A stretch of DNA of 64,000 nucleotides, taken from Cladopsammia gracilis (taxonomy: Eukaryota > Cnidaria > Anthozoa > Scleractinia > Dendrophylliidae). The stretch spans positions 124,001 through 188,000 of the forward strand of contig JAJGOT010000420.1 in the NCBI GenBank assembly GCA_022457155.1. Reading direction: 5' to 3'. Made by a program: the position numbers and the translations under genes. Positions 11,991 to 24,500 of this stretch are shown here, piece after piece. The notes under the pieces are model-generated. The model did not search any database. It was not told where the DNA came from and saw only the letters and a list, made by a program, of their open reading frames with translations. Position 1 is the stretch's first letter. The number at the start of each line of letters is the position of its first letter.

Positions 11991-12799
11991 AACTGGCTGA
12001 TTTTGTGACTGACCAGCTAAAAACGTGTCAAATTATTGTAACGGGCTTAATGATTACCTGATTGACTGACTAACAAACTGAATGAGCTACCTCCTGTTTT
12101 CAGCAAAATCCGGCTGCTCTTACTGTTTAATTTACTAAGCAAGCAAATAACTGACTAAACGACTGACCAAATGAGTAAATGATTGATTGAATTACTGACT
12201 AATTAACTTATTGACTGCCTGATTTACAAACCAATTGTTTGACAACTGATTTACACGTTAGCTTGCGCGCAGGCTATTTACACGTAAAACCAACTGGCTG
12301 ACTGTTTGATTGGCTATATTAATTACAGACCTTTTTATGCTTGATAGTAACTGACCGACTAATTGTTAGTCTTGACTGACTGACTGAATTAATCAGTGCT
12401 TGTGACTTACTTATTTAACCTACTGCGGGAAAAATATTATTCGCCTAACCAACTGACTACCGTAACTGATTGATAGGCTAAACTATACTTACGGACAAAC
12501 TGTTTTGGTGACCTAACTGACCAACTGATTGTCTATCTAACTGACTGACTGACTGACTGATCGATTGATTGTCTGACTTACAGGCCAAACGTTTACCACG
12601 ACCACATGTTTGCCTAGTAAGCTAACTTACCGACTGAATGTCCGTCCGGCAACCAACTGAATAAATAACTGACTAATGTGTTTAATTACTCACAAACAAA
12701 CTATTTGTCTTGACCGTCCAAACAAATGACTAATTAACAGATATGACCGTCTGACTTGAAAACCAACTGTTTGATTGACTTAACCTACCAACCGACCGA

Positions 12800-14230
12800 C
12801 TGATGGCCTTACATACCATTTGTGTTATCTGACCGGCTGACTGTGCGAATTAACAAAGTAATGACTAACAGACTTATTGACTTGTCTAACTTACATACCA
12901 TTAGTGTTATCTGACCGACTGACTGTCCGTATTACCAACGTACTGACTAAAAACGTATTGACTGTCTGACTTACAGACCACTTGTGTTATCTGACGGACT
13001 AACCGTCCGTCTTACCAACGTACTGACTAAAAAACGTATTGACTGTCTGACTTACATACCTTTTGTTTCATCTGACCGACTAACCGTCCGTCTTACCAAC
13101 GTACTGACTAAAAAACGTATTGACTGTCTGACTTACAGACCACTTGTGTTATCTGACCGACTAAATATATACTGTCCGTCTTACCAACTTACTGACTAAC
13201 AAACTTATTGACTATCTGACTTACATACCATTTGTGTTATCTGACCGACTAACCGTCCGTCTTACCAACGTACTGACTAAAAAACGTATTGACCGTCTGA
13301 CTTACATACCATTTGTGTTATCTGACCGACTGTCTGTCCGTCTTACTGACGTACTGACTAACAGACTTATTGACTGTCTGGCCTACATACCATTTGTGTT
13401 ATCTGACCGACTGACTCTCCGTCTTAATGACGTACTGACTAACAAACTTATTGACTGTCTGACTAACATACCATGTGTGTTATCTGACCGACTGACTGTC
13501 CGTATTACCAACGTACTGACTAACAAACTTACTGACAGTCTGACGACTATACATTACATGTGCCAACGTTCTGACTAACAAACTTATTGAATGTCTGATT
13601 TACATACCATTTCAGTGTGTTATCTGACCGACTGACTCTACGTATTACATTACCAACATACTAACAGACTTATTGACTGTCTGACTTATACCATTTGTGT
13701 TATCTGACCAAATGACTCTCCGTCTTATCAAAGTACTGACTAACAAACTTATTGACTAGTCTGACTAACATACCATTTGTGTTATCTGACCGACTGACTG
13801 TCCGTCTCACCAAAGTACTGATTAACAAACTTATTGACTGTCTGACTTACATATCATTTGTGTTATCTGACCAAATCATCGTCCGTCTTACCAAAGTACT
13901 AGCTGACTGACAAACTTATTGACTGCCTGACCTACATGCCATTTGTGTTGTCTGACCGACCGACTGTCCGTCTTACCAACGTACTGACTATAACAAACTT
14001 ACTGACTGTCTAATTTACATATCATTTGTGTCATGACCAAATGACTGTCCGTCTTACCAAAGTACTGACTAACAGACGTATTGACTGTCTGACTTACATA
14101 CCATTTGTGTTATCTGACCGACTGACTGTCTGTCTTACCAAAGTACTGACTAACAAATTATTGACTGTCTGACTTACATACCATTTCTTTTACTGACTGA
14201 CTGTCCATATGACCAACGTACTGGCTGTCT
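12800..14230. repeat. 81-bp higher-order repeat array
   Basis: The landmark GTGTTATCTGACCGACTGAC recurs at about 12822, 12904, 12984, 13065, 13146, 13234, 13315, 13396 and 13477 and onward. Spacing is 80-82 bp with one 88-bp step, giving roughly 17 units. Each unit also contains CTTACCAACGTACTGACTAA and GACTTACATACCATTTGTG. The regular spacing implies that this part of the satellite spread by unequal exchange of a composite unit, not of the 4-bp word. Confidence 0.85.
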
Positions 14231-14619
14231 TACTTACATAGCATTTGTTTTACCTGAATGACTGACTGGACAGGTCGTCTTCTCAAATGACTAATCTCGG
14301 TCATCTAATTTCCTGCGTGATTCACTAACCATTTGTTCCTCAGTCTGACTAACCTAAATGTAAATACCGAATGAGGTACCCATTGAAATAAAATCATCTA
14401 TCAGACTATCTGAATGATCGATTGTACGTTTTACCAAATAATTCATTACTAATTGCTTGACCATCTGACTTGCAGACCAATTTTTACTGACTATATAGTC
14501 AATACTGACCAAATAACTGTCTGATGTACAGACCAATTGTTTCCTTCACTTAATTAACTGAGCTACTAACAGAGAGAAACATTAAAAAACCCGAAAAGGA
14601 CGCAGAGCAAAAAACAAAA

Positions 14620-15125
14620 GGACGCAGAGCAGCTGACAAAGACAGACTGACAGACAGACAAACAAACTGAGACAAACAGAAGAACATACCCACTGTGTAA
14701 AACAGACACCAAGCAAGTCTATACAGATATACAGACAAAACGGCAAACAAAAACTACAGACAAACAAAATGACAAACAGATCAAACAGACAAAAGAACCG
14801 ACAAATAGACAGACTAACGAAAAAGCAAATAGACATACAGGCAGACAAACGAAGAAACAGATAAATAGACAAATAAAGAAACAAATAGTCATTCGAGGAC
14901 AGATTAAATGAGAGACAATGGATAGAGATAGCATAGACAAACAACAGACAGACGGTCTAGCAAAATAAAAAAACACAGACGACACAGACAGCACGGAAAT
15001 CAGACAGTAACAGGCAAGCAGATGGACACTGCATACAGACAGACAAGCAGCTCGAACGTACCCGCTGATCGCTAAAAAACAGTCAGACGGACAGACAGAC
15101 AGAAGAAATGCCACACAGCCAGACA
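14620..15125. repeat. GACA/CAGACAAA-type degenerate repeat
   Basis: The satellite changes here to a CAGACA-rich word (AGACAGACAAACAAAC and similar). Three long overlapping minus-strand ORFs (14550-14750, 14582-14944, 14719-15126) read Phe-Val-Cys-Leu-Ser runs and are by-products of it. At 15127-15141 the sequence TTAACCCTAACCCTG resembles two telomeric units, too few to call. Confidence 0.7.
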
Positions 15126-15536
15126 ATTAACCCTAACCCTGATTACAGCCATAAGAATAATTGACCGAACGAATGTCATTTGAAAGTAATTTGCCACTTA
15201 ATGTAGTTATTTACTTATTGCTTGGCTTAAATATTGAATTAACTAACGACAACTAGATTTGACTAAAAGACAAAATAGCGAGAACGCTAGTTATTAAATG
15301 AATGATATCGCGCCGCCGGCTCATGTGCTTGAGTAACTGATTGTTTTAAGTCTTGATGACTTTGTGACACTGATTTCTTCACTCGACTGAGTAGTTGATC
15401 AGCTTAATTGCTGATTGCCTCAACAACTAACATTGTTAACATAGTTAACATTGTGACCGAAAAACCCTGTTGAAGGGAGTCTCAATAAAGTATGTATGTA
15501 TGTAACTGACTAGCTAACTGACACTAGCTCTCGTTG

Positions 15537-15615
15537 CAGTGGCTGATGCAGATGAGGGGCCGCCCCCCTTATTCACTCCCCCCCCCCTGTACGATAGATT
15601 CTGCATCCGCCACTG
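15537..15615. mobile_element. 79-bp hAT-like MITE
   Basis: The left end CAGTGGCTGATGCAGA (15537-15552) and the right end TCTGCATCCGCCACTG (15600-15615) are inverted repeats matching at 15 of 16 bases. The centre is a C-run. No clear target duplication is seen. Confidence 0.65.
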
Positions 15616-15627
15616 TGCAGTAAATAC

Positions 15628-15950
15628 CCGGGGGGGTACTCCCGACAATGTAGGATAGGTGTGTGCCGCCAAGGTTCTCAAAGCCTGACCCTATTTAAGG
15701 ATAGAAAATCGAGATTTGATACTCTTTTTAAGGCCCAGTTTTAGCAGACCATATCTTTTTCGTTTTGCGCGTTGGGATGGATACTGCAATTTAGTGACCC
15801 TATCTAAGGAATATCTAAGGACAACAATATTAAAAATACCAAAATGGATACCCTATTTAAGGACTGAGCACCTAGAAAACCCTACCCAATCGGGCGGCAC
15901 ATACCTATATAGCGTATATAATATAAGGGAGTACCCCCCCCCCCCCGGGT
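15628..15950. mobile_element. MITE with CCGGGGGGGTACTCCC ends and 8-bp duplication
   Basis: The ends are CCGGGGGGGTACTCCC and GGGAGTACCCCC...CCGGGT, flanked on both sides by GTAAATAC (15620-15627 and 15951-15958). An 8-bp duplication is typical of hAT elements. Inside are several copies of the word CCCTATTTAAGGA. The related piece at about 22200-22567 has CCTGAAATAGGGTA-type words and the same G/C-run end. Confidence 0.75.
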
Positions 15951-16699
15951 GTAAATACTAATGAGTAACAGAATTATTTCTGATATTTTGATTAAATGAC
16001 CGAATGACTAGCCAAATGAATAACGTACTGATTAATGAACTGAATGAATGACCCAGTGATTGATCATCGACTGACTGGCCGAATGAACAAGCCGATTGAA
16101 TGATTGACTGACCAATACTAACTGAGCGACTGATGAAATAAGGACTGAACAACTGCGTAATGATTAACTAACTGACTGTTCAAATGACTATCGACTGAAT
16201 GAGAGATTGACGGACCAACTGATTGGCTTATTGATTGATTGACAAACTGGCTAACCAAATGACAAAATTACAGAACGTTATTAACCAATTACTGGCTGGC
16301 AGACCAACTCCGGTCAGTGACTGCCAGATAATGGCTGTAATGATTGACTAATTGACCGACTGACTGATAGCATATCCGACCTTTAAACCGGGCTTTTAAA
16401 ATGATCTACAAACTAAAATGACTGAATGACTGTTGAATTGTCAAGCTGGCTGACGTACTGACCAAACGAACTTGCTAGATCACCAGAAACTGATTTGACT
16501 GACTATCTGACGAAAAAACTGAGAGTCTTTCCATCGACCTAACTGAGTGATTGTTTGATCTTTTGTACTGGTGAATGAACTCCATCGCCGATTGTCTTAG
16601 ATCGGACCGACTGATTAAAAGACTTGCCAATTAAGTAACGACTTACCAACTAACTACACTGCTTTCATTTTACTGGATGATTGACTGGCTAACCCTGAA

Positions 16700-17531
16700 G
16701 TCGTCTCTCTTGATGGAAACACGATAAAAACAATAGAGACTGTCACAGTGGCAAGTCGGTGACCAACCTTAGATGACAAAGCACATTAAGTAATGTTCCT
16801 AGTAAGAAGTAGGCAACCTAACGGCAGGGAACGCAGAAAGGTGCAAAATTGTGATATTGTTGAAACCGTCCACCTCATTGGCTAAAACGTGAAAATATAC
16901 CATAACTTAACCACGTAGTGTATTTATTTCTCTCTAGTTTACTAATTAATTCCCTTTTAGTGAGCTTTAGTGAAAACTATTCTGAGTTTTAATGCAACCA
17001 AAATTCTATGTGGGAAACATGTAAAATTAGAAGCCTTTCTTGGCCATTGTTTTGGAGTTTCACGATTGGATGAAATCTTGTAGCACAAAAGAAACGTCAC
17101 TTTAAAATAAAGTTCCAGTACATTTTATTTCAAAAAAACATGTTGTCCATATAGGTTGATGCATTCTCAGTAAAAAAACCTAAACGATCTTATGTGAGGA
17201 AAGCGAAATGCCGCGGAACAATAGAGCATTGCCCACTTCTTACACGCATTGTTACTTAAACTCACAACAATAAAATATGATATTTTTAACATTGTTTTTA
17301 ATTCAGTAGCTTTTTAATTTAATCTGTATGACTTACAACAATGTTAAATCAGCTAATAAACTGCTTAATAATAAAGTCTTAATTTCTCGAGGGTAGCACT
17401 TAGTAGCATAGCTAATGAACTCGTGGCCCTCACTGTATATAAAATTACAATACATTAGAATAAATGGAAAAAACGTATCTAACTACAATATTTAATTATA
17501 ATATTATGTTTACTTACATGAGCGGTTTTCA
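16700..17531. other. No gene seen
   Basis: AT-rich DNA after the last GACT-rich stretch. I recognise neither genes nor structured repeats in it. Confidence 0.4.
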
Positions 17532-17706
17532 ACAGGCCATTTCCGAGTTACTTTATGCCTCGTTGTCAAAGCGAGGCTAGGTGCAAAACCTTTCATATGA
17601 AAATGAGTTTAATTTATATTTGAATAAAAACTCATTTTCATATGAAAGGTTTTGCACCTAGCCTCACTTTGACAACGAGGCATAATGTAACTCCGAAATG
17701 GCCTAT
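17532..17706. mobile_element. Near-perfect foldback MITE
   Basis: The two arms, about 80 bp each, are inverted copies. Left-arm words CAGGCCATTTCCGAGTTAC and GGTGCAAAACCTTTCATATG recur as complements on the right, around a short AT-rich loop near 17615. The ORF track across it is an artefact. Confidence 0.8.
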
Positions 17707-18165
17707 TGAGTGTCGTAAAACCAAAACCAAAGTAATCACTCTGACCAATCACAACAGACGCAGACAATCCAATAAACCAATCAGAGTTCGAGGAAATTAC
17801 ATGTAGCCACGTGACGCGAGATTGTTTTAGCCAATCACAAAGCGAAGCAATACAAAACCAAAGCAATCGCGAAATTACCTTCGACACTCATTTAAAAACC
17901 GCTCTTTACACAATTATATTGCATATAAACTCAGTAGACAATCATTTGTTGAAAATCGACCATGATTACAGAGTAGTATGGAGGATCAAATCCGAATCCT
18001 TCACAAAGCGCAGAAGATCAAGTGGTGCTAGTAACGTAGTAAAATCAAGCGTTAATTCTAGTTGTAAGTCAATTATTTTCGTCTACGGATTCAAACGCTA
18101 GTGCCCTTTTGTACGGCTTGCTGAAATAGCAATCAAAACACGAAAAGACTCCAAAGGGACTCCAA
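17707..18165. other. CCAAT-rich interspersed repeat, no gene
   Basis: Bases 17716-17787 resemble 45012-45080: both read AAAACCAAAG-AAT-ACTCTG followed by CCAATCACAACAGA-GCAGAC and AATCCAAT-AACCAATCAG. This is a dispersed repeat. The rest holds nothing I recognise. Confidence 0.5.
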
Positions 18166-18169
18166 GTGG

Positions 18170-18660
18170 TCACACTTTATCCACAGACTCAAAAGTTAGA
18201 ACAACCTTGTAGATCCTTGTACAGGATTTCATCCACAGACTCAAAAGTTTGAACCACCTTGTACAGCATAATAAACAGCACCACAGGAAAGTACTGTTCA
18301 ATAGCTTTCATTTGAATGGTCACACTTTAGAATTTCATCCACAGACTGAAAAGTTTGAACCACCTTGTACAGCATAATAAACAGCACCACAGGAAAGTAC
18401 TGTTCAATAGCTTTCATTTGAATGGTCACACTTTAGGATTTCATCCACATACTCAAAAGTTAGAACCACCTTGTACAGCCTAATAAACAGCACCACAGGA
18501 AAGTACTGCTCAATAGCTTTCATTTGAATGGTCACACTTTAGGATTTCATCCACAGACTCAAAAGTTAGAACCACCTTGTACAGCATACTAAACAGTACC
18601 ACAGGAAAGTACTGCTGAATAGCTTTCATTTGAATGGTCACATTACCCAAAAGTTAGAAC
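18170..18660. repeat. 106-bp tandem repeat, about 4.5 copies
   Basis: The marker CCACAGGAAAGTACTG occurs at 18281, 18387, 18493 and 18599, exactly 106 bp apart. The unit includes ATTTCATCCACAGACTCAAA and TAGCTTTCATTTGAATGGTC. The first and last copies are partial. Confidence 0.9.
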
Positions 18661-20045
18661 CATGAATACTAGATTTCATTTCAACCACTGAAAAAGATGT
18701 CTGATTTTAGTTTATATACATTAGCTGACACACTACATTTATACGAACACTCGTGTCAGTACTAGTGAATTTAGACGAAACAAGAATTGTAAAACAATAT
18801 ACAGCACATGTTAATATAAGAAAGGAACTATCTGACTACTAAAACTTTTTTTATATAAATTAACGTTCGGCCACGTTCCTGTTAAACAATCCAGTTACAG
18901 ATTTTTATAAGCAACCAGGTTGCTTAGGTTTTCGTGCTAGCTGAAACAAAAAAAAGGTCAATCCGTTCTGTTCATTATCTCCTAGCCCATCTGCAAAGGG
19001 CCTCTCTGTTTGTTTCTCTTCTGGTTTTGAACGACTACATGATATTGAACTAGTTCCCCAAAGGGAACGCACAATATGAAGCCAGATTTAGATACCAATC
19101 TCAACGATCACCTTCGGACGTGGATCGTTCAGATTTTAATCTAAGATTGGTTTGTCCCTGAATGAAACGGAAAAGCAAATTTTCGATCACAGAATCCGCA
19201 TTTAAAGAACGCTAGCTAAGTAACAAAAGCATTACATGTATTGTTAACTTAAACAAAAGCGTTCTATGGCACTGTAATTGTTGAATAAACTTTCAGACTA
19301 TTCTGATAACAAAAGTCATCACGTAAATTGAGGTATGTAATATGTAAACTGATAATAAATTGCAATCCTGTGATTTTAGTTATGTTGTCTTGGACAAAAA
19401 CAATCACGTATGCTACATGTATGTCTTACAACTATTGCCTTTTTTTAAATTTTAGGCCATACTAATATAGTACAGTAAAACCATATTTAATGGTCTTTAG
19501 CAATGTAATAGTATCGTTGGAATAATGTAAATTTACTCAGCTATACTGTGTTAAGCAAAAACGCTATAATAGGTTTTCATTGCCTTTCAGAAAAAAAAAA
19601 CATTAAGCAAATACTGAAAAGTCCTGTATAAAAAACAGTTAATTTATCTTTGTAAAAACGAACAATTAAAGAAACAAAAAATAGACACTCACTGAACGAC
19701 ATCGGAGGCATCAGATGATAAACGTTTAGACTATTTATGTACTAAAATTCGTATATAATGGGCTATGTAAGTAGTTCATATTTCTAAACTGAATAACAAA
19801 TTCATGAGACTCTCTGACATCTCACTACGACCTTCTACAATTTCCATTTTTCATCAACTTTTAGTCCATATATATTAAGCTACATTGTAATGGTAGAAGC
19901 CTTATTTAATGGCTTTAAACTACGAAATAACACTGAAAAGCCTTATAATAATAATTATGACCATGTAGATCTTAGCAAAGACGTTACATCCTACTACACT
20001 TAGAGTTTTTCACTACCTGTTAAAACGTTTCAGTACACTAATTAA
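18661..20045. other. No gene seen
   Basis: AT-rich intergenic DNA with neither an ORF nor a repeat that I can interpret. Confidence 0.4.
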
Positions 20046-20257
20046 CAATAGTCCATTTTACAGTTGTGTGCTTGGTGACCTTGCCTTTGATACAGACCTT
20101 GGAGCTTTTCAGATGTAAATGTACCTAGTTAGCATGAGAACAGCATTATTTTAACATATGAAAGGCAGAAAGGTTTGTATCAAAGCAAGGTCACCTCCAG
20201 CCTCTCTTCCACTCAAAGGCAAAGTCACCAAGCACACAACTGTAAAATGGACTATTG
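20046..20257. mobile_element. MITE with 44-bp terminal inverted repeats
   Basis: CAATAGTCCATTTTACAGTT and the following 24 bases (20046-20089) are repeated as the complement at 20214-20257. The unique centre is about 124 bp and has no coding capacity. It shares its last four bases with the next palindrome. Confidence 0.75.
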
Positions 20258-20392
20258 GTTCATGCTTTAGCGTGCACAATCGAGTTATGGAGCACGCAGG
20301 AAGTTTGGAGAGCACGAAAGAAGCGTGAGTGCTCGCCAAACTTCCCACGTGCTCCATAGCTCGATAGTGCACAGCTAAAAGCATGAACCAAT
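20254..20392. mobile_element. Foldback element adjoining the previous MITE
   Basis: A 139-bp imperfect palindrome starts ATTGGTTCATGCTTTAGCGT and ends with the complement, GCATGAACCAAT. The centre pairs GGAGCACG with CGTGCTCC. It appears to have inserted at, or been captured with, the right end of the 20046-20257 element. Confidence 0.7.
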
Positions 20393-21174
20393 TGTTTTAT
20401 AACATAGCCGGTGGAATTGTGCACTATCGGGATTTTGAGCACGCTTACGTATACTGAATTTGCTTGCGCGGCTCTGCTAGCTATGTTGTGAAAGGTATTA
20501 TAAACGGGCTATGCAATTTAATTTGTCTATAAATGTAAATGTCTGTAACTATGTTCTCTTCAGAAAAACTGCTGCATCTTAATACACTAAGAGTTTTTCA
20601 TCGCCTTACCTAATGGGTTAATGATGCAATCAAGCTTCTTTTTTTTGTAAAAATAAATAGATTTAATCTATACTGCTTGTGTTCAATTCTGGAGAACCTT
20701 TTTCTCTGCTATAACGATCCATATTTCTAAGATATGAATAAATCACTTTGAAATCAAGCACTTTATACTGAACTAGACCGTACACCGTTCGTATGTGATT
20801 TATAGCGCAATCCGTGCGTCCCATCGTGCGCCTGCTTTCCCATTCTTCTTGCTTTTAAATGGTAATATTTAAAAACAGTTGTGAACTTAAAATTATCAAT
20901 ATTATTAAAATGTTTCAATAACTCTAATTTGTAAATTTTCCAATAATATAAAGTCCTTTAGAGTTTTGCCTACTGTAGAACATCGCCGATAAAGTTCCTT
21001 TGATTATTATTCCAACACATTATTTATCAATTATTTTCCTTCTTACGATTGAAATAAGTGACTTGCTTTTTCAAAATCATGCTAAAATGTTGAAACTAAG
21101 ACTATTTATACTTGATATCATTATAATAATCTGAATAATATCATAAATTCCTTAATGAATGTCAATGAATTAAT
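20393..21174. other. 3' flank of the GTPase-kinase gene
   Basis: AT-rich DNA downstream of the stop codon at 21175 (the gene reads leftward). It presumably contains the 3' UTR, but I see no AATAAA on the minus strand within the first few hundred bases. Confidence 0.4.
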
Positions 21175-21591
21175 TTATCCGATAACGGCTTTTTCAACTG
21201 TTTTAGGCAATAGCAACTTAGCTATTTCTTTGTTGCATTCCTCAGCTGTGGGGCGTTCCTCGGGGTTACCTTTCCAGCACTGCGTCATCAAATGCTCCCA
21301 CAATGGAGGTTTCTTGCATCCTTTCGTGCCAACTGGACAGTGACCTGTATCCACCCAGTTGAACAGATCTTGCGGACGTCTCCCTTGGCGGTCACCAAAG
21401 GCCGGCTGACCGTACCACATCTCCCACAAAACGATCCCCAGGCTGTAGATGTCTGCTTTCTCGCCATAGTTCTGGAAATAAAACACCTCGGGGGCCATGT
21501 AAACATTGGTATCCACGACAGTGCCTGTGATGTCTACTTCTGGTTTAGCCAGGCCAACAAAAGCAATCTTCACTTCGTTTTCCTCTGATAA
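21175..21591 (-). CDS. Exon 8: kinase C-lobe and stop
   Basis: The exon encodes residues 878-1015. It begins at LSEENEVKI after an acceptor reading TTTTTTATAAG and ends with TAG-side flank after VEKAVIG. It holds FVG where DFG is expected, the MAPE motif, [16 protein letters not shown] (helix F) and [15 protein letters not shown] (helix I with its conserved Arg). An alternative acceptor a few bases downstream (TATCAGAG) would remove three residues. The GTP-x-Y-MAPE approach reads DTNVYMAPE, another departure from active kinases. Confidence 0.85.
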   Translation of the reverse strand, partial: LSEENEVKIAFVGLAKPEVDITGTVVDTNVYMAPEVFYFQNYGEKADIYSLGIVLWEMWYGQPAFGDRQGRRPQDLFNWVDTGHCPVGTKGCKKPPLWEHLMTQCWKGNPEERPTAEECNKEIAKLLLPKTVEKAVIG

Positions 21592-24500
21592 CTTATAAAA
21601 AACGCTTTATTAGCTATAACATAATCATTTGATAAAAATATTGTTATTTACCTGTTTTCCTGTGTCTTATTTAGTCGTTTTGGAAGCGATTTGAATCAGA
21701 GCTAAGACGGTTGACCTTGCACGTTTCAAATATTATCTTGTCTGCCGCTTCGTAAACACGACGCACCTATTGCGTCTCAAGTTTCCATTATTATTAACTA
21801 TTAACTCTCCTCGGGGAAGAGAAAGAAGAGAAGAAAGCAAGGGATGAAACCAAAGTGATGGCAGCTTTATTTTGAAGCGTAATTCTCTTGTTACTGAACA
21901 ACGTCGGCTAGAACTTCACACCTCGATTAATTAAAGGGTGAATAATAATGCGAGGTATGATTTGTTTATTTGGACGCCCGTTTTCCTGCTTAGTTTTAGG
22001 TTGTTTTTAGATGCGGCTTTTCGTCAGATCTGTGACTGCGCTTGACTTGACTGGAAGTGATTTTATACTTCTGAGCATGTGCTTCATCAAAGTGGTTCTA
22101 TTGTTCTCGTGACAGACTCTTTTGTTTTCATTCCACGCAGAATACTCGGTCTTCACGCGAGATAAATCTACCGCTCGTGTATCAGAGAAGGTATGTGCAG
22201 CCCTAAAGGACATGGTTTTCAAGCCGTTTTGGTCTGAAATAGTGTAAAGATTTTGACCATTTTGGTCTGAAATAGGGTATGGTTTGCACACTCTGGTCTG
22301 GAATTGGGTATGGTTTTTAGAAGAAGCTACTTTTTTCATCCCTTATGCGGTTTGATTAACATCGGGAATTAGAAGCCCTTCTAAAATGTTTACGCAAACG
22401 GAAGCACCGTTCCTGGTCTGAAATAGGGTATCGAATTTTAAGTCAGGACTGAAATAGAGTAGGGAAAATCGCATAAATTATTTTGGTCTGAAATAGGGTA
22501 AGGGTTTTAAGAAGCGTGCCGCACACCCCACCCAAATTTTCGGGGAGTACCCTCCCCCCCCGGGGGGGTTTGATCTAGACTGCTAGTATAAATACAGTAC
22601 TTTAGGCCTTCTTCAATGGAGGTTGGTTTTGATCTACGGGCAGAAATATCGAAAGAAGAAGGAAATGTAACATCGTCACATCGAAGATGTAAGCACAAGT
22701 TTTAAAGTAACCCTTCTGTTTTAACTGGTTCCTTTGAAGTCATCGGTATTTGGGTATATCTCAGATATCTCTTTTAGGGTGTTAAACTACGAGCAAGAAA
22801 CAGCAAAAGGAATAGTTTCAGGAGGGACACAACGCAACCGGGACCAAAAGCTAAGCGATCCCTTGGCCCGGTCCCTTGGCTAAATTATGTTCTGGTTGTC
22901 CACATAAATTTGTGTTCTTATCTCGCAAACAACCGAGCAAAACAAAATGGAAATATTATTTGACTCACCAGTAAACAAACTAAAATTGCTCGGCACTAGA
23001 CCTTGATTTGAGGAAAATCGCTTGTCGTGGGAATTGCAGTCAAAGGCTGCCGGCCGTCGGCTCGTGTTTCCTCGCGCATATCCACGTGCGAGACTGGTCA
23101 CCTCAACGCTCTCAGTGAGTTTCACCCCTTGTTCTCTTCTCTCTTCTTGTGGCCGTTAAATTGAAACCCGAAATTTTTATTAATATCCATACACGATGAA
23201 CTTTAAAGTCAGGTATCAGAAAGTAGGGGATCGATGTATTTGTTCAAATCTCTTTACATGTACGAACAAAGCTTTCATTAATTTTACAGTTTCATACCAA
23301 GATGTTTTCCAGCTTGAGGTCTCTATGCACAACTCCCTCTCCATGTATGTACACCAAACCATCAGTGATCTCTTTTGCCCATCGGCATACGTTTGCGATG
23401 ACAACAGGATTTTCAGAATTGCCAGGAACTGAAGCGAGGTCTTCAAAGATCTCGCTCTTCAAGTTTCCTTTGCACTTTTCCATGACAAGAATCATTCTTA
23501 CATTGTCCACTTCTTTCTTGAGAAAGGCCATTCCATAAAACTGTGCAATGTGATGGTTCTTTAACTTGCTGATCAAAATAAGAAAAATTAACTTTAAACT
23601 TATATCATACGACATTGATTTCATCAGAATTTTTAAAGATTGGATTTTATAAAATAATTAACCATTACGGAAACCAGAAGGGATGAGCATTATAATTTAA
23701 GTCGATCAAAGAGCTGGAAAAAGATATGGTTTTCCGCCTCAATTCATAGATAAAGTATGGGTTTCTGACTTGACTCTGTCAGACATCGACAGGTTATATA
23801 GGTGGCCTTCAGTTACCAGGAAATAATTTCCTCGGCATTTTCCACAGTCCGACCTTGCGTCCTACAAAAGTGATATCATTGGTGACCATAGCTCATGGTC
23901 AGGAATGCAATGTTTAACGATTCATAGCAAGTCAAGGTAGGGAAGTGCTAAATGTTTTTCATAAACAGGATCAGGGTTTCTCAGCTTGGGATGAATACAA
24001 CCAGGCTCCACCAACCTGTTAGATTGAACAAGCATTACTTAGGAGGAAAAGAAAATGTAAATAAATTTTAATGTAAATGATCATATGGCAGGACGAAAAA
24101 GACTCCGAGCGTTGTGACTTTACAACACAAAGTGGCTTTTTTGACAACACAAGCGAAGGTAAATAATTCTCTAGAAATCCAAATTATAAATTGTTATGGA
24201 TGTTAACTTTAACGCTCATTTTTATTGGACTATTCATAGTTCTGCGTGATAAATAAGAAAAAATAGTGTAATGTTTTCTATCGTTAACCGCTCAATTTTT
24301 AGAATATAAGCGATTACTTCCAAATAAGAGGGAATTGGAGGAAATGAAAATGCAAATGTAATGCCCAAACATTCCAACATTCTGCGGATAACCATCGAAG
24401 AGCATTTTCAATGTGGAATGGCAACTTAACGAAGCACTCATTATTCATTGGTGTTTGTTTGAGTGGGATCTCACACACCTGACCTCTCACCTCAAAATTT

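Larger units (their letters stand above)
5877..16700. repeat. Degenerate GACT satellite block, about 10.8 kb including insertions
   Basis: The basic word is the tetranucleotide GACT (GACTGACTGACT on the + strand). It is nearly pure in places (6330-6420, 8990-9030) and elsewhere broken up by substitutions and short non-repeat words. Higher-order periods are visible: about 50-70 bp at 9350-10060, 36 bp at 10650-10760 and 81 bp at 12800-14200. The block is interrupted at 7632-8362 (TTAA element), about 11385-11990 (non-repeat island with a Penelope terminus) and 15537-15950 (two MITEs). The minus strand reads GTC AGT CAG TCA in every frame without a stop, so it shows long ORFs of Val-Ser-Gln-Ser; the plus strand has TGA in every frame. 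These ORFs are artefacts of the repeat. Confidence 0.9.

Noticed and set aside
12800..14230. CRISPR-like array
   Set aside because: Whole 81-bp units are repeated; there are no unique spacers between short repeats, and the genome is animal.
15127..15141. Interstitial telomere (TTAACCCTAACCCTG)
   Set aside because: Only about two units, within a sequence-biased satellite; chance cannot be excluded.
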